A stretch of 64,000 nucleotides of DNA from Acanthaster planci (GCF_001949145.1 NW_019091496.1:388339-452338); one strand, 5' to 3'; positions 49,731-62,578 are shown, counted from the first letter of the stretch. Numbers and translations are program-made. Notes: generated by a model from the letters alone, not told the origin.

Positions 49731-49736
49731 TTTATT
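49731..49736 (-). terminator. PPT1 polyadenylation signal
   Basis: AATAAA on the minus strand about 110 bp past the PPT1 stop codon. Confidence 0.65.
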
Positions 49737-49847
49737 TACTTATTACACTCCAGTCTTGTCTCAAGACCTTTGAAATGTTTCTTTCAGTTCTGCATTTGGA
49801 CATCAGCATCTTTTCTTCGGGGGCAGGGCTTGGTTGGTTGTTAGGAT

Positions 49848-52800
49848 TTACTTGATGTACGGAATCAGGTTCTGCACAAACCAGGACTCGGTGAACTGCA
49901 GGTGGTCGGTGTAAGACGTGAGGAATACCAGCTTTCCTTGCTCGTCCATCTCCTTCAAGCCCAGTTTGTCCTGAGCAAAGTCAAGGAACAAAATAACAAA
50001 AGTGACCAGAATGAGACAGATTTACATTGGTGCACTATGGCTTCCATTCTCGACAGTGAGATTCCACAGTTAAAATCCACGGATGCACACAGAAATGGGA
50101 GGGCCGAGTCAGAAGCCAATTCAAATAAATCACACTTGGTTTAACCCTCCTACTTTTGGGGGGCAATCGAATGCTAGATGGGGCCAATATATGATGTAAA
50201 ATTTACATCTGACTTGTAACACTGTAGTCCCAACAAGCCAACCCGTAGGTCATCCAGTTATGAGCCGAGCCACAAGCGGATCAAAGAAATTGGGTGACAA
50301 TCTGTCATCCCTCTGCATGTGACTGGACTTGAGATAACCTCATCCACAGCCCGGTAGTTAAGTGGCTATTCAACATTACCAGAGGGGTTGGTGAGGGTGT
50401 GTGGGTGTAGGGGGGTCAACAAAGTAAAAAAAGCAGCAGCTGAAACAATGTACAGAACTTTCTCTGGTACTAAAATCTTTATGACCACTGCCAGGTTCTG
50501 GTATCCCAAGCAAGCAGAAAAAGACAAGTGCAACTGATCAAAAAGCTGGTCTCTTCTTTCCTGTTTAGTGAAAAGTCAAACCTTTGCCTCTATTTGATAC
50601 CTTCTGGTAAATTCAACTACTGAAAATAAGACTATTTGCACAGACTTGCTGTTCAACCCCCTTTGTTCAAAGACCACTCCGGACAGGTTTGAACAAATTA
50701 GCAGTGCCGTTGGGCAAAGGGTTTCATCAAGCACAACAACCCATCCCAGTTTCCACTCTGGGTAGTGACTGCCCTCTGGGTGGAGGACACAGAGGCAAGC
50801 TGCTATCACCCTCCCATGACTCCACATGGCTCATCTTACCTCTGTGTAAAGTGGGCTCTCCTTCAGTGTGTACACCTCCTTATCCTGTCCAGGCTCGTAG
50901 AAGCCAAACCACTACAAATGGGGGGGGTAATAAATGTAACTCTCAATATTTTAAAGACTGAAGTGAAGTACCTGTGCTAAAACACCCATACTTACGTTAC
51001 ATACTTAGTTTGAACATGCCTTTGTTTTCATGTAGTTACGAAAAATTGGTGAAACTACTCATTTTTCTTGAACTGGAAACACGATTTCCGGCTGGATTAT
51101 TGTCAAAGGTTCCTTGACTGTTCCTTTTACGACAGATGGCCCTAACCCCAAAATGCCTCTAAACTTCCTTTTCAGAGAAGGGGAAACGTCTCGTGGACAT
51201 TGGTAAGTCAGCAGAACATCTTCCCTTCCTGCATCATATCGACATCATTTGTCCACAAGTACACATTAGGTATGTAAGGTTAGCACACACCATCAGCCTC
51301 AACAGAGTTACACTACAAAATAAGAAAGACCTATGAAGGCCATCACAGGACCCCATGGGCCATCACAGGACCCCATGGGCCATCAAAAGACCAACAAAAA
51401 ATCTCCAGTCTCGGTTCAAGTCACAAGCTATTCAAATGAACTGCAACAAAAGCATTCCTTTGTCATTGTTCAACCTGTTACATGTACTAGTGATGGGTCC
51501 TGTAGCTAAGTTTGTGACTGGTCTTGCATCCAGTCTCGACAACAAAACACTGTCAAAGTCACTCCATTAGGAGTCTCGTGTGAAGTGTGGTCTCTTTTAA
51601 AGCCTGTTGTGTGCAAGGTGCTGTAACATCTGGCTACCTGACCCAGTATCAAACCAACACAGGAAAAGAAGGTATTCCTGGTATCTGTTATTTGCAGCTT
51701 GATGTCACTGACTGAATTTTGTGACCTTTGTGTGATAGTGGCATCGTGTTAATACCTCGCTCTCCTTGGGTTGAACCATGGTGTCGTTGCCAAACATTAC
51801 CATCACAAACTTCTTCAGCTTCTGGAGGTTGGTCTTGTATGTTTCGTTGACTTTCTGAAAACCAACGTCACATAAAAAGCCACTGAAAGATTTGGTCCTA
51901 TGGAAAGGCTGCATGTTGGGAGCCTGGACAGATATATATCGCAACAAGCCCTCCATTTGCAAGTTCCAAGGAACATAACCACGTTTCCCTGGAAGAACCT
52001 TGCACCTTCTACAAAAAAACCAAATTTCTTGGGCATGCTCTGAATCCCACCTGCGTAGTTCATCTTGGCTATTATTTCAATGTTTCTAACTGACTGGTCC
52101 AGCAGTGTTAAGCTACAAGAAACCAGCAGTGGTTCATGCACATGATCAGTGGGGGTACCAATGACTTGCCTTAGAAATATTTGGATGATGCATTTATCCT
52201 TTATCCTCACAACTAACATTTTACTATCCTTCATATTTTCAAAAATTTTTGAAGTCCCCTTGTAAATTATGGGAGATTACACAAGCACCTGTGATTTTGA
52301 GGTTTCCACATAATACAGAAATCATAATTTTCTTTGGTACAGGGAAATCAATTTTTAAAGCTTCATCTAATCAAACATTCATGTACTTGATATCAGTTTT
52401 GGTGTGAGGATTTGGTGGGACCTTCATGTTTTTTTTTTTATTAAAATACTTCAGCTGTGGCAGACGGTTCCTTACCCTCTCCTGGTTGATGTCAGCCAGA
52501 TAGATGCTCTTCTGTCGATACTCCTCCTCGTTCAGAGGGTCGTGCCAGTATTCAGCTTGCACAATACTGCCACAAAAAAGTAAAATCCCAGGGAGGTTAT
52601 AAAAGGACTAGGAACTGCAGTACCAGACTGTTAGTGTCAGGAACCAGCTCTATATAATGGGACTTGGTACCAGTAACCATCTCGGAAGGAAACTGCTCAA
52701 AGGCAGTTTAAAACAGTTTGCACAATGTGGAGGCACATAAGCAAACGAATTGTGTTCCACCGACTGACAATCCCCTTGCTTCACATCACAAGCTGTAACT

Positions 52801-55800
52801 GATTAATCGGTTATTAATTAAAGGAAAGTTCTATTTTGATTTATTTTCTTGGACGTTTCAATAGAAAGGCTACAGAAAATTATTAATTTGGTCAATTTTG
52901 TTCTTGAGAGGGTGTTTCACCTGCTGATAACACTGATAAAAAAGAGGATTTTCTTTGTAACGTTTGTGTAGCTCATAGGGATGTTAATATGTACCACATG
53001 CCATTTCACCACATCAAGAGAAAATGTAGTCCTGGAATTTTCTTGGGGAAATCATATAGGTTTCTGCATAACTCATTTACGACTGCTACCAAACAATAGA
53101 AAGAAGATGACTCACTTGTCCTGCACGGAACTGTCCATTTTCGATGTCACGAACAGAAAAGAAACAAGGGGAAAGAAAGTTACAATTAATGAAACATGGA
53201 ATCAATATCCATAATCAGTTAACCAAAAAGGCGAAAAGTTTTGTTTGGCGAACTACTACTACTACGAACTACCAATAAAAATGAAATATGAGTCAACATT
53301 CAAGTCACAAAAGGATATTCTCTGGCATCCCTCAATTGTGATATGACAAAACATTCTCAGAGGCTGCAGAAATGAACTCTTTTCTTGAAAGACGAGATTA
53401 CTCACGGTAGGTAGGCACCAAAGTTCAGCAATTTCCTGATGTATTCGCAGATAGAGCTGTAGTTGCCAGGGCATCTCGGGAAACCAAAGACGCCTAAAAA
53501 AGAGACAAGAGCTCAAATTCTCTCCCTCAACTAAATTGAAAATGTAGGTTTACCATGCGGAAAGTGCAGGTACCGGGCAGAGAGTTTGACCTAATGGCAA
53601 AGAAATCAGTGTAATCCAGTTTAAAATGTAACTATTTTTGGAGGGGGTTTCAATGAAGAAAATGGCTACGTAGGGATTCGAAACTGCAACCTTTGGAATA
53701 AAATACTGAAGTCCTGCCAACTAAAACTATACAGCCTTATGCGCTCCAAATTAGTTGATGTTTGGGTACGGAACTAAGCATTTAAAAAAAATGAAAAAGA
53801 AAATAATTGGAAAAATGGAAGAAATACCAAACTGCACAAGACTTTAAACAGCATTTAGTGATTTGTAATGGCACATGAGACATGAAAGAATAACGAAATT
53901 GGCTGACTAAAGGAAGGGTTACATGTCCGAATGCTAAATACAGATACATTTCCCTGCCATGCAAGAAGATATGCAAGAAGAATATATGGACATATTCATG
54001 CAACATTGAATGGCTACAAAAGTAAAACCATCACAGGAGAAATAAATTTCAAGTCTATCCATTAGGTATGCGGTTTTCCTTAAAATAGATATTGTGACCA
54101 AAGAGAGAAGCAAATTCAGAGAAACTCATCATTAAGTGTCAAACAATCGAATCCATGAGGAAGGCCATATCTTCTATGGTCCAACAATAAGACTGCCTCA
54201 TGTGGTCACGCATGGGAGCATGGTTGCAAGTCTTGTTTGGCATTTTACCTTGGTGCTGTCCTCCAACCGAAATGAGGTTGAACATGGGAGGGGTTGGGCA
54301 TCTCTGGGCCACTGTTCTCCTTCAGAGACAAAAAAAGGATCACCAAATGTAACAAGATGAGTCATAAGTCATTAAGACAACTTCTGACTTGAAGGCCTTT
54401 ATTAATTAATCCATTATTAGGTGTCAACCCTAACCACTTCCGTCTAACAAAATCTTCCTTTTCATCAGGATATCACGCCTTGTGATACATCAAAATGAGC
54501 TCAGATTGTTATGTTTAAAGGCGCCTTGCCATATGCTCATCAGCACTTGTGCCAAGCATTGCGTATCCATCAAAATCACCCTGGGAGCGATTGTGACAGC
54601 CGAATACACAATGTACACATATGTTATCTGAATGGGTCTATTTCTGAGTGATAGTGAAACACTTGAACTTATTGTGTACAACACCCATCATAAAATGGAA
54701 AGGCACCTTTGTGAACACTAAAACAAAATCACTGGTGAAAAATAATGTTCTTTTCCCTTAAAAATTAAGGAGCATAGTTCATGTCAACCCTAACCTTCCT
54801 GGATAGTTTGGTTGGACTGCCACAAATCAGTCTGCATCATTGTAAAAGTGGCTAACCTGCTCAGTGGTACAAGATCCAACAGGTCAACCCTCCCCAAGGC
54901 CAAACAGCCAGGGAGACTGTGGTTGTCAGTCACCACAAGATCCAACAGGTCAACTCTCCCTCAAGGGGCCAAACAGCCTGGGAATCTGTGGTTGTCAGTT
55001 ACCAAGATCCAACAGTGGCACTCTTCAATGGGACTAGTTATGACCAGTTTGTTCCGCTCAGCCCGCTGCTTTTGATTGCCCAATGCATCAAAGTGCATTG
55101 GACTTTTTTTTACCTGATGCACGTGCTGCATTAGCAGGATTAGGGTTTATAGAAAAGATTAAAGCTTGTTAAGTTTAATTGGGCTATACCATGTTGAATC
55201 TGACAAGACTCTGTGATTTACAGTAACTCTTGAGGGCTAAAGCTATTGACAATGGACAAGATTGTGAAACGTGCACATTTTCCATTGGTACAAGTACTAA
55301 AAACTTGTTTGTTTTAAGATTTCACATGACATGCATGTGCCAACGTTCAAGCATTTAGTGCACATGTTCCACGACACTAGAAAACTCTCTCAGCAAAGCC
55401 ACTAGAAAACAAACAATAGGGGAAAATAAGTGACTGATTAAAGCATGGACCAAGTCTGACATGTAAAACAGCCACATATGAGGTTGAAGATGGGGTCACA
55501 GTTCATGGCTAGACAAATACAGCCGCAGTCCAGGGGCAACTGGGCAAGCTGAAGTACATGTACAAGTATTTCAAGGTTTAGTTCTCTTTGCCTGAACTCC
55601 CATGTGAGGTTTGGGTGCCCTATCTTGATGTTGAAGAGTTTGCTTAAACAGCAGGTCATAGCCTGATGTGTTGGACTAGTCAAAAGATACGAAACAAGGT
55701 TTCTTGGTCTTAAGTACAAGGTTCCAGCAGCCTGTTGGAGCTCTTAAGTTTGACCTGGGTTACTTAGTGCAAGCTACAGCATCAGCATGAAATGTGAGGT

Positions 55801-58800
55801 TTTAATGCTTAATGCCAGCACCACAAAATTGGTGATGGTGCCTAAGACACAAGCGTTACGAAACAGTGGCACCTGGGGTGAAAAGAACGCTTATTCTAGC
55901 CAGGGGGAAACAGTCAACTAACTCACAGAAATTGACCTCCTTGCGAGAAGCCCATGGAGTTGTAGCCCTTGGCCAGCTTGGGGTCCGACCGGATCTTCTG
56001 GCAGGCCATCTCCACTTGCTTATTAGCGTTCATCAGAAATCCATTCAAGGTGTCCTTAAAGTGAGACAGCGATGAAATTAATTTGAGGAACAGTTTTTCT
56101 GGAAATTTATACTCTTCTTTAATGTACGAAAACTGACTCACATCCCTCTAAGTTAAAGGTGTTGAAAAGTGCACTTTTTAAAAACATTTGAAATGATCCC
56201 AATTTTCCTGGACAACCGAGGGCACTATTGCTGTGATGTCATCTAGAGAAGACACATTTCAGTGCATAGGTTTCTCTGTTCAAATTGTGAACCCAGAATT
56301 TACTCACTGACAACATTCTATGAAAGGGTTATTTGCTTAGTTATTGCTATGTGCTTACACAACAACGTATCACAAAGAAAAGGAAATTGAGGCCGGCAAC
56401 ATCTAAAAAATGCAGCAGTTTTAGTGCACAAACTTGTAACTTTGAGATTTCTTGTTTAGATGACATCAGTTTTGCTGATGAATATAGACACATTCATTAA
56501 AAACAAAAAGGCAGCAAGATCCCTTTAAACCAGTGAAACCAAAAGGGACAATAAGGCTGTCGGAGACATTAATGTGCATTTTAAAGTTTGTGTCGGAAAA
56601 CCTTCCACTGCAGAGACCAATAGCGGGAAGCGAAACACAAATCAGTTTAACTGAAATGCTGACAGGATACCTGTAGATATGCAAAATGACAATATCTTGT
56701 CCAACAACTACCACCGACAAGCCACTATGCAGATTCTAATTTAACAGTTATTATCCTGACTCTAAAGTCCTGACTGCACCCAGTGTAGGAAAAACATATT
56801 TGTTTATCACTGGAAATGTATCTTACTCAGATGGGGGGGGGAGTAAAAGAGAAGTGTGATTACGATGTAACTTTGTTACAGCAAAACTAAAGCTGCATCG
56901 GTCCGAACTAAAGAAGGGACAATATAAACTAACCAGCTATTACATGTAAGTGCTGGCCACTACAGTGCTGTATTCCAACCGTGCTCAAAATCAATACCAA
57001 ACAAGTTGTTGGCAGTGTATAAACTCTAAGCAGACAAACCTCAATGATGTTGTTGCCAATCTCCAGCGACCTCACGTAGATACCCGGGACTTCCTTCTCT
57101 ACCAGAGTCTGGATGCGGCCCAAGCTGAGGGGATTGCAACAGCTGTCCCCTGGGGTTAAAAGAGAGGGGGAAAAATTAAAGTCTTACTTGATTTAGAGAG
57201 CTGGGAATTCCATCCAACAGAGGGGAGACTGGAGGAAAATCCGCAGAAAAATCACCAGAGATTTTGAGGGCCCAAACAGCAGCATGGGGTCTATGGTATA
57301 CGTTTTGTTTTTGCTAAACGCATCCCTTAAAATACCAATTTCTTCCGTTCTTTATCAACTTTACATGAAAAACACACATTAAGATAAACTTGAAGTTTTC
57401 TGAATTCTTAAGAGATTGTTTGAAAAATTCTGAAATCAGGAAAATCTGGATGAAAAAAATCCTGAAATTAGGAAACTCCGAAAGAACAAATCCTGAAATA
57501 AGGAACAAATCTCACCCATGATCCAATTGTGGAGAATTTCTCTGTGTAGGGAAAATGTGTGGAGAAACACAGATCCCTGATAAGAGAGATCTGTCTCCTG
57601 ATTAGGAGAAATGCAAACAAAAGCGATGCTGGTGCCCTTCATTATATTATAAATTCATGCTGGTAAGTCAGGGGGACCGGGATGACCAAAATGACCAAAT
57701 CCTAAAATTGCCTGGCCATTCTTGTGGTTGGGATGACATCACTAAGTCTTGATTCTTCTCTCTGATTGGTCAATTGGTGGCTACTCCATACATGTACTTC
57801 ACACTCGAAACTCAAAGGGACAAAAATAGTGTTGCCGTCTATCATGTCTATGGGGAAAGTCTGAATTATGGACTAAACTCTAAACCTTTATGCCTACATC
57901 AAATATGCCCATGAATATTGAATTGTGAATGTCTCCCACACTGCACCAAAAATGTTTCAGTTATTTTTATCATAATGCAGCAAAAAATGAGGAAAACATG
58001 CAAATCCCTGTACAAAGTGAATGGAGAGTGCCCCTTTGCTCAGACGTGAGTGCAATTAATGGAACAACCTCCGACTGCGAGAATGGGCATGATACTCATA
58101 CTCACGCACACATACCTACACTGTACTTCACGTGCTTTTGAGTCAACTCATAACCTTGGGCAACTCATAAATTGGATGACTCATACTTTGGATGACTTGT
58201 ACCATGGGCAACTCGTACCTCAGACAACTCGTACCTCGAGTTAAGACCACTAGTACCTTCATGTTATCAGTTCCGTTTCTAACTTTCTTACTCTTCCTTA
58301 CTTCCAAGGAAAAATTTTCATAAATCTCTCGGAGAGATCTTGAGCACCAACATGATTTTCTGTAGTGCCTACCATGGGCATTTGCACCGTCAGTTTACGT
58401 GATGGTTGTCGGACAGCCCGACTGTTTACCAACTTGACTTCTTCTTAATATCCTTTTTTGGGGGGAAGGGGGGAGAAAGGAGAAGAAACTTTCCTAAACT
58501 CTAAATTATTTTTTAGCAGAGGGGACTTGAATTTATTCTTATGACTCTGGGAAAAAGTTACTGGACTTTTTCATGTTGTGGAGGAATGATAGCTTTGTTT
58601 AGGAACTTTTTTGGGGTTGTGCTGAATAAAACTTGTTATGTCTTGATTTCTTTTGGAAATGTTTCTGGTCTTGATTTTTAATTGGGGGGGTGGTTGTCTT
58701 CCTTATTACATTTTTTTTGGGGGGGACAAGTTACAACGGACATTACTTTATAAACTTTGGTTTAGGAATTTCAGAACGAACCATGGACTGCTCCAATGGA

Positions 58801-59660
58801 GGGGTTGCTTCATTTTCATGACGTGAGCTGGAAATTGAAAACTTATCTTTGCTTGAACATATTTCTTTTGTCCTTTTTTATTCAAGGGCACATTTTGAGG
58901 CTTGTTTTTAATCTGCCTTTTCACAGTCAACTGATCATTGAGAAAACCGTATGCTCTGCTCATCTTAAGCATGTCTCGAGTCACCAACATGAGGTTCTGC
59001 TAAAAATGCTCCAGCAATTAAAATAATTTCGTCATCATATCTTTCGATGAAAAAAATTTCTCCTGAAGAATATCCAAGCCAATATTTCATGTTGTAAATG
59101 CAATCAGACATGTCAGATTTGGGACCAAATTACAGACGAAAGTGGACGGAAAATTGCCCCAGAATGCACCACAGAGCATCGAGAATCCAAAATTTTCCAG
59201 GGCCCTTAAGCGGGCCCCGTACCCCAAGCCGTAAGGGCTTAGCCTTCGTGCTTTGTGCTCGCAATTTTGTCTACCGCCCTGCCAAAAATTTCGACCGTGG
59301 AGAACACTGTTAGTTACCAAATTTTCCGCAAAATTTTGTACCCTTTATATCCTGGACTCCCTCCGTAACGTAGTACGGTCAGGGAGTCCACCTGGGCTAA
59401 CCCGTTCCCCTTCACGCGTCACACAGAGATCCTAAGCTTCGTACACATCGAATGATCCACTTCTATTTCTAACCGGTACCGTGACCTCTGTTTACTTTCA
59501 TGAAATAATTTGATTACAAGCATTTCAACAGAGATTAGACAGCAGTTAATTGACATCAGATATTCTTACCCATGCCGTGCCACATCACAAGTGGCGTTGT
59601 GGCCAATGCTGGGGACAAAACGACCAGGAAAAATGCCAAATTCTGCAGCTCCATATCCAT
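49848..59660 (-). CDS. PPT1: Palmitoyl-protein thioesterase 1 (PPT1), ten coding exons
   Basis: PPT1 is a lysosomal hydrolase that removes palmitate from cysteines of S-acylated proteins. Exons (minus): 59660-59570, 57149-57040, 56054-55927, 54319-54249, 53493-53406, 53130-53116, 52566-52476, 51854-51756, 50911-50840, 49970-49848. All phases agree; 295 residues (human 306). The N-terminus is a signal peptide ([11 protein letters not shown]) before [17 protein letters not shown]. The alpha/beta-hydrolase triad is present: Ser104 in GFSQGG, Asp222 in GNDT, His278 in TDHLQ. Sequons matching human N212 and N232 are kept (NET, NDT); the one matching N197 is absent, and a new NYS occurs near residue 144. 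A 15-nt exon supplies SVQD. An in-frame ATG two codons further on (59654) is an alternative start, and an in-frame TAA lies upstream. The TMEM214-like gene is upstream in the same orientation. Confidence 0.97.
51340..51394. repeat. 20-bp tandem, about 2.7 copies
   Basis: GGCCATCACAGGACCCCATG occurs twice in a row, followed by the partial copy GGCCATCAAAAGACC. It lies at the edge of a hAT-MITE relative in a PPT1 intron. Confidence 0.75.
51400..51552 (+). mobile_element. Diverged hAT-type MITE relative
   Basis: TCAAGTCACAAGCTATTCAA and the following ATGAACTGCAACAAAAGCAT are nearly identical to the interior of the element at 30375-30575. It ends GTCTCGACAACAAAACACTG, an eroded right terminus. 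The left end has been replaced or lost. It lies in a PPT1 intron. Confidence 0.6.
53664..53746 (-). mobile_element. Possible tRNA-derived fragment in a PPT1 intron
   Basis: The minus strand reads TAGTTTTAGTTGGCAGG (A-box-like), then about 25 bp later GGTTGCAGTTTCGAATCC (B-box/T-arm-like). The arms do not pair well, so a functional tRNA is unlikely. It is probably a pseudo-tRNA or SINE head. Confidence 0.35.
54871..55034 (+). repeat. Local tandem of a 66-67 bp unit, about 2.5 copies
   Basis: Units begin AAGATCCAAC at 54871, 54937 and 55004. Each of the two full units continues AGGTCAA..CTCCC, CCAAACAGCC and TGTGGTTGTCAGT. The third is partial and continues AACAGTGGCACTCTTCAATG. A related inverted copy is in EIF3E at 26090-26190. 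Confidence 0.75.
58153..58240 (+). repeat. 16-bp degenerate tandem, five copies
   Basis: Five consecutive 16-mers of the form ACCTTGGGCAACTCAT / ACTTTGGATGACTTGT / ACCTCAGACAACTCGT start at 58153, 58169, 58185, 58201 and 58217, followed by a partial unit. A minisatellite in PPT1 intron 1. Confidence 0.75.
59353..59389. repeat. Hairpin with GGACTCCCT/AGGGAGTCC arms
   Basis: GGACTCCCT, CCGTA, a 6-base centre, TACGG, TC, AGGGAGTCC: a strong inverted repeat of about 14 paired bases, 180 bp from PPT1 exon 1. The preceding 59.1-59.3 kb contains GGGCCCTTAAGCGGGCCCCG and CTTCGTGCTTTGTGCTCGC, phrases I associate with widely dispersed invertebrate repeats, so it may be the end of such an element. Confidence 0.5.
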
Positions 59661-60031
59661 TCGACGGTGGTCTTAACAATGGGAGAAGTTCAGTGAGTGA
59701 ATACATAGCCAAATGCACCCGACTATATAGTTGTCAAATTGCTTATTGACGTCTGGAAGTAAGACCAAACTGCTGCTCCGTCATGTGACACTCGGACTTT
59801 AATGTCACGTGATGTCCAAATTAAGCACTACAATTTCAGGAAGTCACCGCAAGCATCAAGGAAAAGTGGTAATGTGTGTTAATACACATGCTTACATGAA
59901 AGGACTGACATTCCACTCAGTACATGAAATAATTTTAGCTTACAAGAAGTCTTTTTCTCAACAAAGTTCGATCAACCTCTGAGACAACAAAGTCGAGAAC
60001 TGCAGACACCAACTTTTGTGAAAATACACAT

Positions 60032-60037
60032 TTTATT
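60032..60037 (-). terminator. Candidate polyadenylation signal of the TMEM214-like gene
   Basis: AATAAA on the minus strand in the gap before PPT1. Position-based inference; it would give a 3' UTR of about 2.7 kb. Confidence 0.35.
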
Positions 60038-62340
60038 CATTTTCAATCCAGGAACTGTCCAAAAGGACAAATGCCACAATGTTTCAGGCAATTGATACTC
60101 CTCACAAAAAATCGATTTGCAAAAAACTCTCCAATCAAGAACTTGCTTACAGTGTGATTTAAACAGAACAAGAGACAAACACCAATTAATTTCAGGGAAA
60201 TGACCAGAAGCAAAAATAAAATTTTCAAACAGAAATGATGCAATAATATGATAGGAAATTCGGGGGGGGGGAAGCATGCAGGCTGGGCAGATTTAGGAAA
60301 AACTGGTGAAAGAAAAACTACACTAAAGGGAAGAAAAACCTGCAATGGAATTTGAAGACTTGAACAAAGAGAAATAAGGTGTGATCAGATTTGTAGACAA
60401 TGCACTGATATCCATTTTGAATCAATTTAGCACACTGAAAAAGATCTGTTTAAAGTTTATACACGCACATCAACTACACAGATATAGATTCTCTAACTAT
60501 TGGAGGATTTACGACTTTGGACTTAAGATGTCTGCTGTTTTGAAACAGTTGAAACTATCATCAAGTTACTACGGAATCTTCAACACAGATTCCTGCTTTT
60601 CTTAAAAAGATGAAAATAGAGTTATGATATTGCTCTCAGTGCTCTGCATTTTGAGCACAGTGTATAGCTGCATTTGATGCATGTATTTAAAAACTCATCT
60701 TACAATTCTGAAGGGTTTTCAAGCTTGCAAAAGTAACCCAAGTTCAACAGTTAATCATGCTAGCGCTCCACTGTTGTGATAAACCTGTAGGTTTTGCAAC
60801 AATCTATGCTAAGTTTAGGTAAGACAAACGACAGTCAGTAAGGTTAGCCCTATAAGGACCTTCTTGACTATCTCACAGCTGGATATTGGGCAGGATTTCA
60901 ATTGTTCCAGGCCTGATCTTGGCAAGCATATAAGGATGTTCATTATGAGTACATTTGTGACTTTTCAATTAAATTTTACATACGGTTTCATTGTAATAAT
61001 ACAGTTTAACGGCTCACGTGTTGGCACACATGCATTGAACGTGAAAATGGAAAAAAGCTACTTTGGGCTGACCTCCCTCCAAGAAAATGTGCATTTCGCA
61101 GGAAACAAACTTCACTGCAAAAAGATCAACCAACCCCTGCGCTTTAGGAGTGTATATTTACCTGAGATTGTGACAATGTATTGGCCACACAATCATAGTT
61201 GCAACAATCCATGTTCCTCAAAATGACAGAAATGTTTAAGTACCTTAGAAACCTTCAACAGTTTAAAAAACAATCAAGTTATGGACATTTTGAGTAAGAT
61301 TGCTGCTACTAGTGACATCGTCAGCTGTGTTTGATTCCGAAAAAAATGCCAATAGTTCCTATGTCATAATTATCGGCTTGGTACAACAAATTCCTTCCAA
61401 AAGTCCAACTCTTTCTTGGAAAACTTCTACGAGAGTTTGCTCTTGTTCAAAACATCATTCAACCATTAACTATCCAACATACATTTTTCACTTTGCTAAT
61501 TTAATTTCTCCGGCCATTTATAATCCTAATTGTTTTTAGCATCAATTGATAGGAAAATTATTCTTCTGTGCATTGTACCATGTAGCACCAACCGCTGTGA
61601 CAAACAAAGAACAAAAGAAGAATACCCTATTCTTCCAATGCACGCAAATTTCTCATTAACTACGCAATGCTCTGTGCACCACATGCATGGCAGGACCTGC
61701 TTGATAAACAGCTCAACGCACATGAAAAAAAAAAACACTCAGGATGAAACCTATTACTGCATGAGGGACAAATATGATGGAAAAAATCCTTTTGAGGTAT
61801 ACAATTGAATTTTATCCCTGTCCTATTTTGTGAAAATTCAGCAACTTCCCTGATAACGTGCCAATCCCAAGGTGGCTCACATCAGAGGTACAGAAAAGGA
61901 CAGACAATGACTTAACAAAACTACCACTTCCCCAAAAAAGACAGATCAATGACATTTGTTAGAGTAATCACTGCACATTCTCTGTGCTTTTGACCCTTTG
62001 ACGCGAAAGGGCCCTCATGAGGTGCCACACAATAGGTGTGCCTTCCAAAATGGAAAGTGTTAATCTACAAAAAAGAGAAATCCACCTTTTTAAATACCTG
62101 AAAAGAGTACAAGTTCCCTTGTCTTTCCACTGAGAAAGAAAACGTACCAATAAAAACAGAAAAGATTTACATGGAGAAAAAAATTCTGAAGTGTTGCCTG
62201 TGGTAAAGAAGTTGTATCCTGCACATTTGAACAAAGTCTTTGGGTACTGTGACCTCACACTGTCCTTACACAGTGACAAAATGACGATGCCTATAAACTG
62301 CACAATTATGTGATGTTTACTGACTGTTCTTCAACTGGTG

Positions 62341-62578
62341 CCTTGGACCAATCACAGCCTTGGACCAATCAGAGCATTGGACCAATCAGAACCTTGGACC
62401 AATCACAGCCTTGGACCAATCAGAGCCTTGTACCAATCAGAGCCCTGGACCAATCAGAGCCTTGGACCAATCAGAGCCCTGTACCAATCAGAGCCCTGGA
62501 CCAATAAGAGCCTTGGACCAATCAGAGCCCTGGACCAATCAGAGCCTTAGACCAATCAGAGCCTTGGACCAATCAGAG
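62341..62578 (+). repeat. 17-bp x 14 minisatellite built on a CCAAT (NF-Y) consensus
   Basis: Fourteen uninterrupted copies of CCTTGGACCAATCAGAG with 0-2 substitutions each. Thirteen keep CCAATCA and one has CCAATAA. GACCAATCAG fits the NF-Y consensus RRCCAATSRG. Because 17 is not a multiple of three and the unit lacks a stop, all three plus frames are open, which explains the overlapping ORFs here. It lies about 115 bp beyond the TMEM214-like stop codon. Confidence 0.95.

Larger units (their letters stand above)
47982..49847. other. Intergenic region between the C8orf74 5' end and PPT1 3' end
   Basis: It contains a pogo/Tigger-like MITE (48274-48447) and the PPT1 3' UTR with its AATAAA. A short TG run lies at about 49613-49627. 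No exon was recognised. Confidence 0.6.

Noticed and set aside
53664-53746. Functional tRNA gene
   Set aside because: Box A and box B are present but the acceptor and anticodon stems do not pair; a pseudo-tRNA or SINE is more likely.
62341-62578. CRISPR-like array
   Set aside because: Units are contiguous 17-mers without variable spacers, and the DNA is animal; it is a minisatellite.
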